NCBI RefSeq assembly: GCF_000170755.1
Contig: NZ_ABCK01000010.1
Location: 124,001 to 188,000, forward strand
Source: Lentisphaera araneosa HTCC2155
Lineage (GTDB): Bacteria > Verrucomicrobiota > Lentisphaeria > Lentisphaerales > Lentisphaeraceae
DNA length: 64,000 nt
Direction: 5' to 3'
A program made the position numbers and the translations under genes. The stretch's first letter is position 1, and every line of letters starts with the position of its first letter. Below the pieces are notes generated by a model, which was given only the letters and a program-made list of their open reading frames with translations, searched no databases and was not told the DNA's origin. Of the stretch, positions 28,674 through 38,562 are shown one piece after another.

Positions 28674-30503
28674 ATGAAAGAAAAAAACAAATATCACCTC
28701 CAGCTTGTGCTGGCGCTAATAATGGCCCTGCCATTTATGACGGCAAGAGCCGATGAAATAGCTGACAGCGCTATGGATAAACTTTGGGGAGAACGCCTCG
28801 AACTCGATGCCGGTGAACGCGGCTCCTGGTTCAAACAGGCAAAATATGCCATGTTTATTCATTGGGGCCTTTACTCAGAATTAGCGGGTGACTGGAAGGG
28901 AAAGACCTATTTTGGAATTGGCGAATGGATCATGAATAAGTATTTGGCGGGTATATCGGTTGATGATTACCGCGCTTTAGCAAAGGATTTCAATCCGGTA
29001 AAATTTGATGCCAAGGCATGGGTTAGCTTAGCTAAGCAGTCGGGCATGAAATATATTGTCATTACGGCTAAGCATCACGATGGTTTTGCCATGTATGGCT
29101 CAAAAGCGAGTTCATATAACATCGTTGATGCCAGTCCCTTCAAACGCGATCCGCTGAAAGAACTGGCAGATGAGTGCCGCAAGCAGGGCTTAGGCTTTGG
29201 CTTTTATTACTCTCAGTATCAGGATTGGAACGAAAAAGATGCCTATGGTAATGCATGGGACTTTAATCCTAAAGATGCTCAGTTTGATAAATATTTCAAA
29301 GAGAAGTGTGAACCACAGGTGAGAGAATTAGTAACTCAATACGGTGATTTGGCGGTATTATGGTTTGATACACCAGGTAAGATGACTAAAGAGCACTCAA
29401 TGGCCTTGGTTAATTTGGTGAGAGAACATCAGCCCCGTTGCCTAATCAACAGTCGCATTGGTAATGGCGTTGGTGATTATTCATCTCTAGGTGATATGGA
29501 GATCCCACCCGAGAATGTCGGAGGTCTATGGGAATGTGTTGATACGACGAATAATTCTTGGTCCTATGCTTGGTATGATCAGAACTGGAAAAGCACGAAA
29601 CAAATTGCTAAGAATGTAATTTCAGTGGTGGCCCGTGGGGGTACCTATATGCTCAATATCGGTCCTCGTAGCGATGGATCCATTCCTGTGAATGCTCAGG
29701 AATCTTTACTTGGTGCGGGCAAATGGATCAAAAGTCACGCTGCGACAATCTATGGTGCGCAAGCATCTCCTTGGGAGAAAGCTTTTTCATGGGGTGATGT
29801 AACGGTAAAAGGGAATAAGCTTTACCTCCATGTTTTCAAATGGCCAAGCAGTGGCAAAATTTATCTGCCTGGACTCAGCAACTCGATTAGTGAAGCTTCT
29901 ATTATTGGTTTATCCTCTCAAATAACAATTGCTAAAGAAGGCGATTGGACCGTAGTCAACATACCGAAAATTCAACCCAATGATATGATACCCGTGATTC
30001 AGTTGAACCTAAAGGGTGAACTAAAAGTGGATCATGGACTTGCTTTTGATGGTGAGACTCCTGCTTCGCTCTTATCGGTTTTTTCGAAAACAAAGAATTG
30101 CGAAGTCAAGCAACTACGTTGGATGGAGAAGTTTGGTGAGTGGAAGCATGCCGAGATGGTGAATGGCTGGAGCGAGTCCTCTGAGGTGACCTGGGAAGTC
30201 AATCTTAGAAAGCCAGGTAAATACGCCTTGGAGATGACTTATTCCTGTGATGACAAAGCTGATTTTAGTGAATTTGAAATTTTAACCGGTTTGCAAGCCA
30301 TGACGATCCAAGCCTTGGATACGGGCGATCGCACACCTTCCAAGCGCATGTTTGGACGAGGTCTTTTACCGCGTGTGCGAACACTTCGCTTAGGTGTTGT
30401 GGAGTTTGATAAAGCGGGTAAGCAAAAAGTCATATTCAAAACAAAGAAAGGGACTTTTGAAGGCTTTAACCTGAAAGCGCTGGAATTAAAAAAATACCAG
30501 TAA
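28674..30503 (+). CDS. Alpha-L-fucosidase, GH29
   Basis: 609 aa with a signal peptide (to about TARAD); AAGGAATG lies upstream. GH29 motifs: WFKQAKYAMFIHWGLYSEL, KYIVITAKHHDGFAMY, DLAVLWFDTPG (probable nucleophile Asp) and YMLNIGPRSDGSIP. A C-terminal jelly-roll-like segment (about 470-609) follows. Only the core resembles the upstream fucosidase and the G+C is lower, so it is not a tandem duplicate. The ACTTAGTTAAA(C/T)AAACAACAA leader is shared with the sulfatase gene at 24356, hinting at common control or shared leader ancestry. Confidence 0.9.
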   Translation: MKEKNKYHLQLVLALIMALPFMTARADEIADSAMDKLWGERLELDAGERGSWFKQAKYAMFIHWGLYSELAGDWKGKTYFGIGEWIMNKYLAGISVDDYRALAKDFNPVKFDAKAWVSLAKQSGMKYIVITAKHHDGFAMYGSKASSYNIVDASPFKRDPLKELADECRKQGLGFGFYYSQYQDWNEKDAYGNAWDFNPKDAQFDKYFKEKCEPQVRELVTQYGDLAVLWFDTPGKMTKEHSMALVNLVREHQPRCLINSRIGNGVGDYSSLGDMEIPPENVGGLWECVDTTNNSWSYAWYDQNWKSTKQIAKNVISVVARGGTYMLNIGPRSDGSIPVNAQESLLGAGKWIKSHAATIYGAQASPWEKAFSWGDVTVKGNKLYLHVFKWPSSGKIYLPGLSNSISEASIIGLSSQITIAKEGDWTVVNIPKIQPNDMIPVIQLNLKGELKVDHGLAFDGETPASLLSVFSKTKNCEVKQLRWMEKFGEWKHAEMVNGWSESSEVTWEVNLRKPGKYALEMTYSCDDKADFSEFEILTGLQAMTIQALDTGDRTPSKRMFGRGLLPRVRTLRLGVVEFDKAGKQKVIFKTKKGTFEGFNLKALELKKYQ

Positions 30504-30514
30504 GTAGGCCAATT

Positions 30515-30666
30515 GTTTGTGAGCGTAAATGCTTTAAAGCTGACACAGCTTGCCACCATGATCATTTACGTTCACAAACCACCATAATTGCAGTCGGAAA
30601 GGTAGCTGACTTAAGCTTTTCAGAGCATGAACAATTACTGAATTATTTACATGACCGAAGAAGATA
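30515..30666 (+). other. Inverted repeat and possible gene-tail relic
   Basis: A 17-bp inverted repeat with one mismatch (30515-30531 and 30563-30579) encloses a smaller hairpin (AAGCTG/CAGCTT). A frame through it reads ADTACHHDHLRSQTTIIAVG onward to LLNYLHDRRR and stops at about 30666, with the look of a real protein C-terminus but no start. Could be a decayed mobile element; not identified. Confidence 0.3.
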
Positions 30667-30754
30667 GTCGCGCAAAAAATGATTATGTATACTACCTCAA
30701 ATAAAAATTAACTCTCATCAATCTAACTATTCAAATAAATGAGATTTTTTATAT

Positions 30755-32377
30755 ATGAAAATTTTTGCTCTATCAGCTATCCTTTATAATTCACTTTTAG
30801 TTGGGACAAATTACAAAGTAAGAAAATTGTTGATCAAAGTTGTACCCAAGAGATTTATTGTACTTATCTTGCTGGCATTTGGTCCTGCTGCACTAGCAGC
30901 GGATCGTCCAAACATCGTCATCATTCTCGCTGACGATGCGGGATTCTCGGATCTTGGCTGTTTCGGCGGGGAAATAGAGACTCCCAACCTTGACTCTCTG
31001 GCAGCCAAAGGGCTTCGCTTCACCGAGTTTTATAACTCGGCACGCTGTTGGCCGAGCCGAGCTGCCCTCATGACCGGGAGTTATGACAATTATCTCAATA
31101 AAAACCGCATAACCATACCTCAGGTTCTTAAGACAACGGGATATAAAACGGCCATGGTTGGAAAATGGCACCTTGGAGGGAAAAGCTTTGATCCAAACGG
31201 TCCGAACGCTCCGATGAATCGGGGATTCGATGACTTTTACGGCACCCTGCATGGAGCTGGTTCCTATTATGATCCAATGACTCTGACCCGCAATAGAAAG
31301 AGCATGGAGCCCGACCATGAGAGCTTTTACTACACCGACAAGATCGGCGAGGAGGCTGTTCGCCAGATCAAAGCTCTGGCCAAAGCTGAACAACCCTTCT
31401 TCCAATATATTGCCTTCACTGCACCACATTGGCCCATTCACGCTCCGGAAAAAACCATTCAGAAGTATATCAAACGATACGAGGGTGGCTGGGAGAAACT
31501 GCGCAAAGACAGGTATACGCGCATGCTCAAGATGGGGATCATTGATGAAAAGCGCTTCCCTTTGCCGCCGATGGAGCCGAACGTCAAACCATGGGACAAG
31601 GTGGATCATAAACCCTGGCGCATCCGCAACATGGCCGTCTATGCCGCAATGGTTGACCATATGGACCAGGCTATCGGCCGAGTCATTGATGCTCTGAAAA
31701 GCTCCGAACAATTTGACAATACATTCATCTTCTATTGTCACGACAACGGTGCCTGTTCTGAAGTACTTCACGGAAATGGCTGGGGTACTGCCGACAACAT
31801 CCTGGCCAAGGTCAAACAACAGGGCAAAAAGCTTGCCGTGGGCAATGTTAACAGCGTCCCCATGGGAGGACCGTTGACTTACGGCAGTGTGGGCCCGAAC
31901 TGGGCCTGTACCCAGAACACTCCGATGCGCCGTTACAAGAAGAACGTTCACAATGGCGGCGCATGCACACCCGCAATCATGCACTGGCCCGTCGGTCTAA
32001 AGGCGGAACCCGGCTCCATCTCCCGGCAAAGGGGGCATGTGGTCGACTTGATGGCTACCTGCCTTGAGCTTGCAGGTGCCAAGTATCCCGAAACGCTTAA
32101 CGGCATTCCCCTCAAACCGCATGCAAGCCTCTCTCTGGTTCCTGCCATCGTCGGCAAGGACCTACCGCGGGATCATGCTTATTTCTTTGATCACGGGGGC
32201 ACGCACGCCCTTGTAATAGGCAATTACAAGCTTGTTCGCGAACCCAATAGCCCCTGGGAGCTCTATAACCTATCTGAGAACCGAACCGAGACCAAGAATA
32301 TTGTCCGGGAACACCCTGAGGTGGTCAGCGAACTCTCCAAGCTATGGAAACGCTGGTCCACAAAAAAACTCAATTAG
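30755..32377 (+). CDS. Secreted S1 sulfatase (arylsulfatase A-like)
   Basis: 540 aa. The hydrophobic export signal lies at residues 30-48 (FIVLILLAFGPAALA), so a start later than ATG 30755 is possible, for instance near PKRFIVL. Active site: ILADDAGFSDLGCFGG, CWPSR with formylglycine Cys, GKWHLGG and YCHDNGACSEV. It ends with ELYNLSENRTETKN, the usual C-terminal sulfatase strand. The G+C-rich composition matches the 24-28 kb block. It likely acts on sulfated glycan fragments in the periplasm. Confidence 0.9.
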   Translation: MKIFALSAILYNSLLVGTNYKVRKLLIKVVPKRFIVLILLAFGPAALAADRPNIVIILADDAGFSDLGCFGGEIETPNLDSLAAKGLRFTEFYNSARCWPSRAALMTGSYDNYLNKNRITIPQVLKTTGYKTAMVGKWHLGGKSFDPNGPNAPMNRGFDDFYGTLHGAGSYYDPMTLTRNRKSMEPDHESFYYTDKIGEEAVRQIKALAKAEQPFFQYIAFTAPHWPIHAPEKTIQKYIKRYEGGWEKLRKDRYTRMLKMGIIDEKRFPLPPMEPNVKPWDKVDHKPWRIRNMAVYAAMVDHMDQAIGRVIDALKSSEQFDNTFIFYCHDNGACSEVLHGNGWGTADNILAKVKQQGKKLAVGNVNSVPMGGPLTYGSVGPNWACTQNTPMRRYKKNVHNGGACTPAIMHWPVGLKAEPGSISRQRGHVVDLMATCLELAGAKYPETLNGIPLKPHASLSLVPAIVGKDLPRDHAYFFDHGGTHALVIGNYKLVREPNSPWELYNLSENRTETKNIVREHPEVVSELSKLWKRWSTKKLN

Positions 32378-32384
32378 CAAGAGA

Positions 32385-32938
32385 TTGCATGTAAAAAAGG
32401 GATCAATCGAGAAAAATTAAGCACCTCTCTCACGATAACTGCCCTGCCCTGTGCCGGTCAGTTGTCAGCCGCGGAAACTGCCACCACCTCCCCTAACCTT
32501 ATCGTCATTTTTACCGATGATCAAGGCTACGAGGACTTGGGCTACTTCGGTGCTCCCAAAATCAAAACTCCCCATATCGACCGCATGGCAAATGAAGGCA
32601 TGCGCTTTACCGACTTCTATGTAGCCAACTCGGTCTGCTCACCTTCACGGGCAGCGCTTCTGACAGCTTGTTATCCGGATCGCGTCGGAATTCCCAATAT
32701 ACTCTTTCCAGGCCAAAGCCTCAATCCGGAAGAAACAAGCATTGTCGATTTGCTCAAGGCCAAAGGCTACGCCAACATGTGCGTGGGTAAATGGCATATA
32801 GGTCACAAGCCGGAACGCCTCCCTACTCGTCACGTTTTTGACGCCTATTACGGCATCCCTTATAGCAATGACATGGAACTCGATCCCACTGCTATTTTTA
32901 TAATCTCCTGTCCCTCTAGAATCCCCCTGTCCCTCTAG
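32385..32938 (+). pseudogene. Sulfatase fragment, truncated at both ends
   Basis: The frame reads INREKLSTSLTITALPCAGQ then AAETATTSPNLIVIFTDDQG, CSPSR, and VGKWHIGHKPERLP. It lacks an ATG: the leader is the same start-less relic as at 17512. The sulfatase sequence stops near 32895 in a short CCCTCTAGAATC tandem repeat, after about 140 residues of an enzyme that should have 450 or more. The metal- and substrate-binding C-terminal half is missing, so it is inactive. Confidence 0.8.
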
Positions 32939-33345
32939 AATCTCCCTCTAGAATCTCGCTCGATGGTAACTGAAAGAAAGCTCGAGAATGAGATGTGAAT
33001 TGATTCCATCCTCGGTAAGGGCGAATAAGAAACGCAGAGTTCGCCACCTTCGGCGACGCTTTGTTATTTAGGTTTTTTCCCTGGGTTCCCTACGGTCACC
33101 ACAGGGCTAAAATTATTTGCCACCTTCAGCGACACCTTTTAATCGTGGGAACCTTTCTATTAATAAAATAATTTGCGGACCTCGCACTATACATCTTGCT
33201 AAGCTATCGAATGATCTCTTGATGATAGCACAAGAAAGAGGGACAATTGCCCTCCCCTTTACACTCAAGTATTACTTACTTCTTCGCTTATTATTTTATC
33301 TTACTCCACCAACTTTAATTCTTTTAATATTAAATGATTAGGTCA
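32900..33345. other. Non-coding debris between truncated sulfatase and minus-strand gene
   Basis: Starts with three imperfect CCCTCTAGAATC units, then holds two CGCCACCTTC(G/A)GCGAC hairpin-forming motifs (33044 and 33118) of the REP type. Short frames here have no recognisable product. Both flanking genes point toward it, so it should contain terminators, but no strong hairpin with a T-tract was seen. Confidence 0.4.
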
Positions 33346-33348
33346 AAA

Positions 33349-36300
33349 TCATTTTTCATTCAATGATTTAAGGTATTGGAAAATGGCTTCAAATTGCTTC
33401 TCGGCATCATTTCCATAATCCGGCAAAGTTGATTTACCCTCGTCATCGGCATATTTGGGCATGCGCGTGGTTGGCACAATATGAGCCGGGTTCATCATCC
33501 AGCGATGATAAAAATCATTATTTAAGCGATCAGCTGAGTATTGAAGATTGACGCCCTTGACCTCAAAGGCCGCCATGGCTTTCTCGATCCCCACATCATG
33601 ACAAATGATACATCCAAAGCCACCAGTACCCACGAGCTTTTTACCCACGGTGAATTGCTCAGAACTGCCTTGCTCGTCTTCATTTAATTGATATGTCCCA
33701 TGCTCTAAGGCCATGCTTTTGGCTAATTTTTCTGCTCTTGCAGGGAAGCTTGGCATGCGCGCTAGCAACCATTCTCTACTATTGTATTCAAGGCTTCCAT
33801 CCAAGTACTTTTGTAAAGTATGCTTTTGAATTTTTTCACCTGCATAAGTCAACTGCGGACGACTTTGATCTAAGTGGCCACGGTCTTTATGATGAGTTTT
33901 TAAATCCTTGATATCATTGGCAAAGGATTCCCACTTTGCGGCTGCATTATCTCGACTATGGCAGGCATTGCAATTGAGAGTTTCGATTTGTCTCTCACTG
34001 AATTCATGGGGTGACTGCGATTCTATAGCATGCTTTTTGTCATTAAATAGAGTTCTAAATACATATTTATCTTTGCCAGTAAAGCCAAAGTTTATTTTAG
34101 GTCTCCAGCCCAGGCATCCCTTGCGTTTTCCTTCGAGATCTTCGAAGGGAATTGCCGCAAAATGATTTTCATGATCACCACCATGACAGTTGATACATCC
34201 ACGTTCAGAAAAGAGCTGTTTACCCAATGATTTATCGGCTTTAAAATCTGCAATCTGCGACGCACCTGACTTTTTCAATAAGTAGGCACTTAAATCGGAG
34301 GCCTCAGTTTCGGATAATTTAAAGTTGGGCATTTTTGTCCATTTAAACAATTTCTCAGGTGATAAGAGGTAGTCCTTAAGCGCCTGACTTTTAAACTTAT
34401 TTGCCACATTACTGAGCAATAGACGTTCGCCTTTAATCTGTGTTTCTTCAGGTCGAGTGTGACAAGAGATACATCCCAGATCATAGAAGAGCTCGGCTCC
34501 AATTGTGCTGTTTCCTTTGATCGACTCAGACTTATCTTCCTCCATTTCACTCGCAAGAAATTCCGCAATATGTTTTGCTTCCTGTTCATTCGCCAGGGAT
34601 GGCATATTGCTGTGCTGATTGAATTTCTTGGGGTTGGCAATCCACTCCGCCATCCAATTTTTATTTAAACGCCCGCCAACATTGACTAAGGAAGGTGAAT
34701 CCATATAAAATTCCGGCATTAAATTCTTGTCATCCGTTTTGTGGCAGGAAATACAACGCGACTCAGCCATTTTTAAACGTCCATCTCGCATGCGTTTAAA
34801 CTCATCTGCCATGGCATTTATTTTGTGACGCAAGCTATTTGGACTTATGGGACCTAAGGGAAACTTCTTACCTTGCCATTTGAGGTTAAAATAAGATTCT
34901 TGCTCGGTAGTGGATTTGAAAGTCAATTTAAATTTGTGCGCACCCGGGGCCAATTGTATGTGATCTGAACTAATTGTCTTGTTGAATTCCTTGCCTGCAA
35001 GAACCGTTTTGCCATTTAATTCAAAATGAAAATCCCCCTTCAGCAAAGTACTAAATTTAACTTTATCATTCTCGGAAGAAATCAAGTAACCTTCATAAGT
35101 TTGGCTAAAAGGTCCCTGACCTAAAAATGGACTCGGCAAGCTTCCCTTCTCAAGTTGCAGGGTAAGCAAACGAGATACTTTCACGTCGTATTCCCAGTCA
35201 TTGGAGCTCTTCATTTCGAGAGCCGCCCCCAAGGGATAAGTATTAATTTTTTCCTGCAACTCAAGATCCGCAACAGAAATCATGTCCGCAAGTTCTCTAT
35301 TGTCTTCAGCTAATTGATAAATGGTATTATATATCTGTGAATTTAGCTCCTGCCCCCCTGCTGTTTTCACTGCATAACTCACTTTCATATTATCGGCTGG
35401 CTTCATGTTGTGAAGCTTTAGAAAAACCGTTTTTTGATCATCCAAGAGTGTAACGGCTTTGACGTATACCTTTTCACCATCCTGATTTTTTGGAAAGCCA
35501 ATGCGCCCCACTGCTTTACTCTGACGCTTTTTAAATTCTTCCAAAACCTTTTCAGGCGTATCTGTTGCAAAATGAGCTGAACCATACTGTTCGGAGTAAA
35601 GGTAGTTCCATCTTTCAACGGAGTAGTTATCTAAACTTTTCACTGATTGCTCATCGAGTTTTTCATTAAAAGTTAAGTAGAGGCCTTGAGTCGTTGATCT
35701 GACTTCAAGTGGGCGAAGCATCTTTTTACCCTTGTAGCGCACACGGTTTATAGCTGTATTCAAAGTGGCGTTGGTCTGCCAGCCTTTGAAGCCTGTAATA
35801 ATAGCCTCTTCACTTTTTATTGGATTAAAACGTATGCGCATGCCAGATGACATTAATTGAATGGGCAACTCAACAACGCCACCCTGAGTCTGGCCATTAA
35901 CCTCCTCTTGAAATACTGTGTAGGCCTTACTCTGGCCATAGGATAAATGAATTAAGTTACCACCTAAATCACCCCAGGAGTTTTCGGGAACCCAAACTTG
36001 ACCTCCGCCGGAATTGTCCAAACTGATGGGAAGATAACACAAGGGATCTTGATATTTATCTGTCTCTTTCATACCATTTCCAGGATGCAGGACACCAGCA
36101 TAGTCGCCCTTTTTAAGATAATTGATTTTACAGGCTTGTACGTAAGTCCCCTCATTTTCCCCAGTCGTGGCTATTGTTCCTTCCTCATTGATCGCCATGC
36201 CCCCTGGTGCCCGTAAACCACTGGCAAAAATTTCTGAATTTTTGCCATCAGCGCTAACCTTATAGACTACGCCATGATGCTCGTGAGTCTCGTCAAAACC

Positions 36301-37539
36301 GCGACCACCATGGAGAACTGGAGCCGCCTTAGCAAAATAGAGATTGCCATATTTATCGGCGTCTAAATCAAAAGTAAACTCGTGAAAGTTTTTAGTGATC
36401 TTGCAATCATTATTAAAATTCTCATAGAAGTCAGCTTCCCCATCCTTGTTGAGGTCATGTAAACGGGTGATTTGATCTTTACCGTTGACAAAGATTTCAT
36501 CATTCACAATGCATAGGCCTAGGGTCTCATTCATACCTGCAGCAAAGCGTTTCCACTCTACATTTTGAAGATCATCATTTAGATTAGATACGATCCAAAC
36601 ATCGCCATTCCAAGTACAAAAAGCCGCCTTATCACCATCCGAAAAGTAATCAAAACCAGCGATTCTCATGAATGAGCCCCAGGGATTTTTTTCGGGAATG
36701 GGGATTTGATCAACGATAAAATAATCTGACTCGTAGCCCTTCAATTCCCCCTTCATATTGATCACTTGAGGCCAACGAGCATCGCTACCTTGAGTATAAC
36801 TTTGCAAATCACCTCGAGTTTTAATTTCACTCAATGGCTTTGCGGAATAGGATACGGAAAAATGAAGATCTTTCGATCCTGCTGGAATACGAATAAAGTG
36901 GAGACCCTGACCATTATTCTCAATTTTAAATTCAGATGCCTTAATAAAGTAATTTTTACCAAGTTTAAGATCTTTATTATCAATTACTTTTAAAAGTAAC
37001 TCTTCTTTACTTGCAGCAATACTAAAATGACGCGTAAAAACGCCCTCATTATTAAGCTCTGGCATTTCAAAAACAGAGCTTACCTTATCCCCTACAGTGT
37101 AGGAATAAACGAGTGAATCTCCGTGGAGATAATAACCTTTATAATGCACGTAATTTTTAGGCAATGGACCAAAGTCCTTTTCCCTTGGATCCTGCCATGA
37201 GCCCTTGTAAGCCCAAGCCAAACTTGGCGATGAAGATAAATACATATCGCCCTCAATAATCGAATTCCCCCCATGAGCCCCATCCCAAGGTGTGCCCTTG
37301 AAGGAAATGCGACCTGCACTCAGGTAGCGAAAGTTCATTGAACCTGAGTCGTAATAAGCCGTGACTTTATTTTTCCGCTGATTAAACTCGATGGCATGAC
37401 CGCGTAAAATAACCGGGTCATCTTTATAGGAAACTACCTGAGAAACTACAGGTCCGAAATCGTAGGTATTGTACCAGGGACTCGCCATCACTTGAAATAA
37501 GCAAGAGCTAAGCAAAGCAAATAAAGTTTTCTTGAACAT
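33349..37539 (-). CDS. Giant secreted propeller protein with five cytochrome c motifs
   Basis: 1396 aa; signal peptide to about QVMAS. The N-terminal 290 residues resemble the DUF6797-type module of PVC proteins. A propeller part (about 290-620) and an Ig/Cna-like segment (LRPLEVRSTTQGLYLTFNEK) match the protein encoded at 7192. A PA14-like domain (about 760-890) precedes the heme region. CxxCH motifs have first Cys at 929, 1023, 1115, 1190 and 1310, five hemes in all. Distal Met candidates include NMPSL, KMPNF and RMPKY. It probably oxidises a sugar and relays electrons along a heme wire. A GTGTTACGC motif lies 57 bases upstream, as for 624 and 3676. Confidence 0.8.
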   Translation of the reverse strand: MFKKTLFALLSSCLFQVMASPWYNTYDFGPVVSQVVSYKDDPVILRGHAIEFNQRKNKVTAYYDSGSMNFRYLSAGRISFKGTPWDGAHGGNSIIEGDMYLSSSPSLAWAYKGSWQDPREKDFGPLPKNYVHYKGYYLHGDSLVYSYTVGDKVSSVFEMPELNNEGVFTRHFSIAASKEELLLKVIDNKDLKLGKNYFIKASEFKIENNGQGLHFIRIPAGSKDLHFSVSYSAKPLSEIKTRGDLQSYTQGSDARWPQVINMKGELKGYESDYFIVDQIPIPEKNPWGSFMRIAGFDYFSDGDKAAFCTWNGDVWIVSNLNDDLQNVEWKRFAAGMNETLGLCIVNDEIFVNGKDQITRLHDLNKDGEADFYENFNNDCKITKNFHEFTFDLDADKYGNLYFAKAAPVLHGGRGFDETHEHHGVVYKVSADGKNSEIFASGLRAPGGMAINEEGTIATTGENEGTYVQACKINYLKKGDYAGVLHPGNGMKETDKYQDPLCYLPISLDNSGGGQVWVPENSWGDLGGNLIHLSYGQSKAYTVFQEEVNGQTQGGVVELPIQLMSSGMRIRFNPIKSEEAIITGFKGWQTNATLNTAINRVRYKGKKMLRPLEVRSTTQGLYLTFNEKLDEQSVKSLDNYSVERWNYLYSEQYGSAHFATDTPEKVLEEFKKRQSKAVGRIGFPKNQDGEKVYVKAVTLLDDQKTVFLKLHNMKPADNMKVSYAVKTAGGQELNSQIYNTIYQLAEDNRELADMISVADLELQEKINTYPLGAALEMKSSNDWEYDVKVSRLLTLQLEKGSLPSPFLGQGPFSQTYEGYLISSENDKVKFSTLLKGDFHFELNGKTVLAGKEFNKTISSDHIQLAPGAHKFKLTFKSTTEQESYFNLKWQGKKFPLGPISPNSLRHKINAMADEFKRMRDGRLKMAESRCISCHKTDDKNLMPEFYMDSPSLVNVGGRLNKNWMAEWIANPKKFNQHSNMPSLANEQEAKHIAEFLASEMEEDKSESIKGNSTIGAELFYDLGCISCHTRPEETQIKGERLLLSNVANKFKSQALKDYLLSPEKLFKWTKMPNFKLSETEASDLSAYLLKKSGASQIADFKADKSLGKQLFSERGCINCHGGDHENHFAAIPFEDLEGKRKGCLGWRPKINFGFTGKDKYVFRTLFNDKKHAIESQSPHEFSERQIETLNCNACHSRDNAAAKWESFANDIKDLKTHHKDRGHLDQSRPQLTYAGEKIQKHTLQKYLDGSLEYNSREWLLARMPSFPARAEKLAKSMALEHGTYQLNEDEQGSSEQFTVGKKLVGTGGFGCIICHDVGIEKAMAAFEVKGVNLQYSADRLNNDFYHRWMMNPAHIVPTTRMPKYADDEGKSTLPDYGNDAEKQFEAIFQYLKSLNEK

Positions 37540-37596
37540 AAGGCCTCTATAAAATTGGAATTAAACTTTCTATTCCTAGAGGAACCAAACTCAAAA

Positions 37597-37605
37597 GCGT
37601 AACAC
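37597..37605 (-). promoter_or_regulatory. GTGTTACGC motif upstream of the pentaheme gene
   Basis: On the minus strand it reads GTGTTACGC, 57 bases before the ATG at 37539: the same spacing as at 557 and 3610. This independent, unduplicated context strengthens the case for a promoter element. Confidence 0.45.
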
Positions 37606-37897
37606 TAAATAAACTAAAACTCGATAAATTTCACCCTAGCCTATCAGAGAAATATAAAACTCAGTAAATGATGAGATAAAAATACTACAAAAAATTAGCA
37701 ATGTAGTGAAATTATCACGAAAGGTAAATATGGATCATTTTAGAAAACCCCTTTCAGCAAATAGATAAGCTTTAACAATAAAACCTTGACTAACTCACCC
37801 TTGAAATTCTCTAATCATTTAAAATTAATCAACATGTCAAAAAACAGCCAAAAAGGTTTCAAAACTACCCAAAAAGGGATCATTTTCTTGCTTAGAT

Positions 37898-37945
37898 GAT
37901 TGTCTGGGGGACATGGTGTCGCAGGTTCAAATCCTGTCGTTCCGA
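37898..37945 (+). pseudogene. tRNA-Pro(GGG) 3' half
   Basis: The stretch contains an anticodon loop CTGGGGG, a T-arm GCAGGTTCAAATCCTGT and an acceptor 3' strand CGTTCCGA. The matching 5' acceptor strand (CGGAACG) and D-arm are absent upstream, and the anticodon stem is only three base pairs. So only the 3' half of a proline tRNA is here, as expected at a recombination site of an integrated element. Confidence 0.6.
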
Positions 37946-37956
37946 CTTTGACAATC

Positions 37957-37988
37957 AAGCACTTACAGAAATGTGAGTGCTTTTTTGT
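37957..37988 (+). terminator. Rho-independent terminator behind the tRNA fragment
   Basis: An 11-bp stem with GAAA loop (AAGCACTTACA / TGTGAGTGCTT) runs into TTTTTT. It would be the native tRNA terminator. Confidence 0.85.
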
Positions 37989-38021
37989 TCAAAAAAAAGC
38001 TTGCAAAACTCAAGATTGCCC

Positions 38022-38120
38022 TTCCGCTCGTCGATGGCTAGCAAACCTCGAAGGGATGGGGACAGCGTCCCTACACTTCCGACTCAATTCTTTTATGGGA
38101 TCGCTGAGCTCCTGCTCGGC
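38022..38120. repeat. GC-rich short repeat, family B copy 1
   Basis: GTCGATGGCTAGCAAACCTC, GGGATGGGGACAGCGTCCC and GATCGCTGAGCTCCTGCTCG recur together at 39980-40080. It contains self-complementary segments. No gene. Confidence 0.6.
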
Positions 38121-38150
38121 ATCAACTCCAGAATAAACTTCCTCAACCTC

Positions 38151-38192
38151 TTCCGCCCGCGGTGGCAGCCGCAACCCGCTGTTAAGCGAAGC
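38151..38192. repeat. GC-rich short repeat, family A copy 1
   Basis: CCGCCCGCGGTGGCAGCCGC followed by AACCCGCTGTTAAGCGAAGC. Further copies are at 38452 and 39878. The stretch 38193-38450 between copies shows no gene. Confidence 0.65.
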
Positions 38193-38451
38193 CCTTAGAC
38201 TCATTCCATCTTTGCGGACAACGCAATTCAAAACTGCTCGGCATGTCTTTCTTGGCGCCTTAGCATCTTGACGTGAAATATTATATCCATTTTGTTGTCG
38301 GATTAGAACATGGAATTGTCTCTAGGACTCTCTCGCGAAGACGCCAAGACACGAAGTTTTTGTTCCGTATTTAGTTTAAGAAACTATTCACCATAGAGCG
38401 CGCAGAGGTAAACAATTCAAAATTTATAATTCAACATTCAAAATTACCCTT

Positions 38452-38493
38452 TTCCGCCCGCGGTGGCAGCCGCAACCCGCTGTTAAGCGAAGC
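38452..38493. repeat. GC-rich short repeat, family A copy 2
   Basis: Same 40-base unit as 38151, placed 70 bases beyond the 3' end of the intact integrase gene. Confidence 0.65.
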
Positions 38494-38562
38494 TCTTAAA
38501 CTCATCCCATTTCAATTCTGACCATTCATAATTATCCTTTCCCTTACTGCCCCTCTCCCCCC

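Noticed and set aside
37870-37945. Complete tRNA gene
   Set aside because: No 5' acceptor strand or D-arm can be found upstream; only the part from anticodon loop to acceptor end is present.
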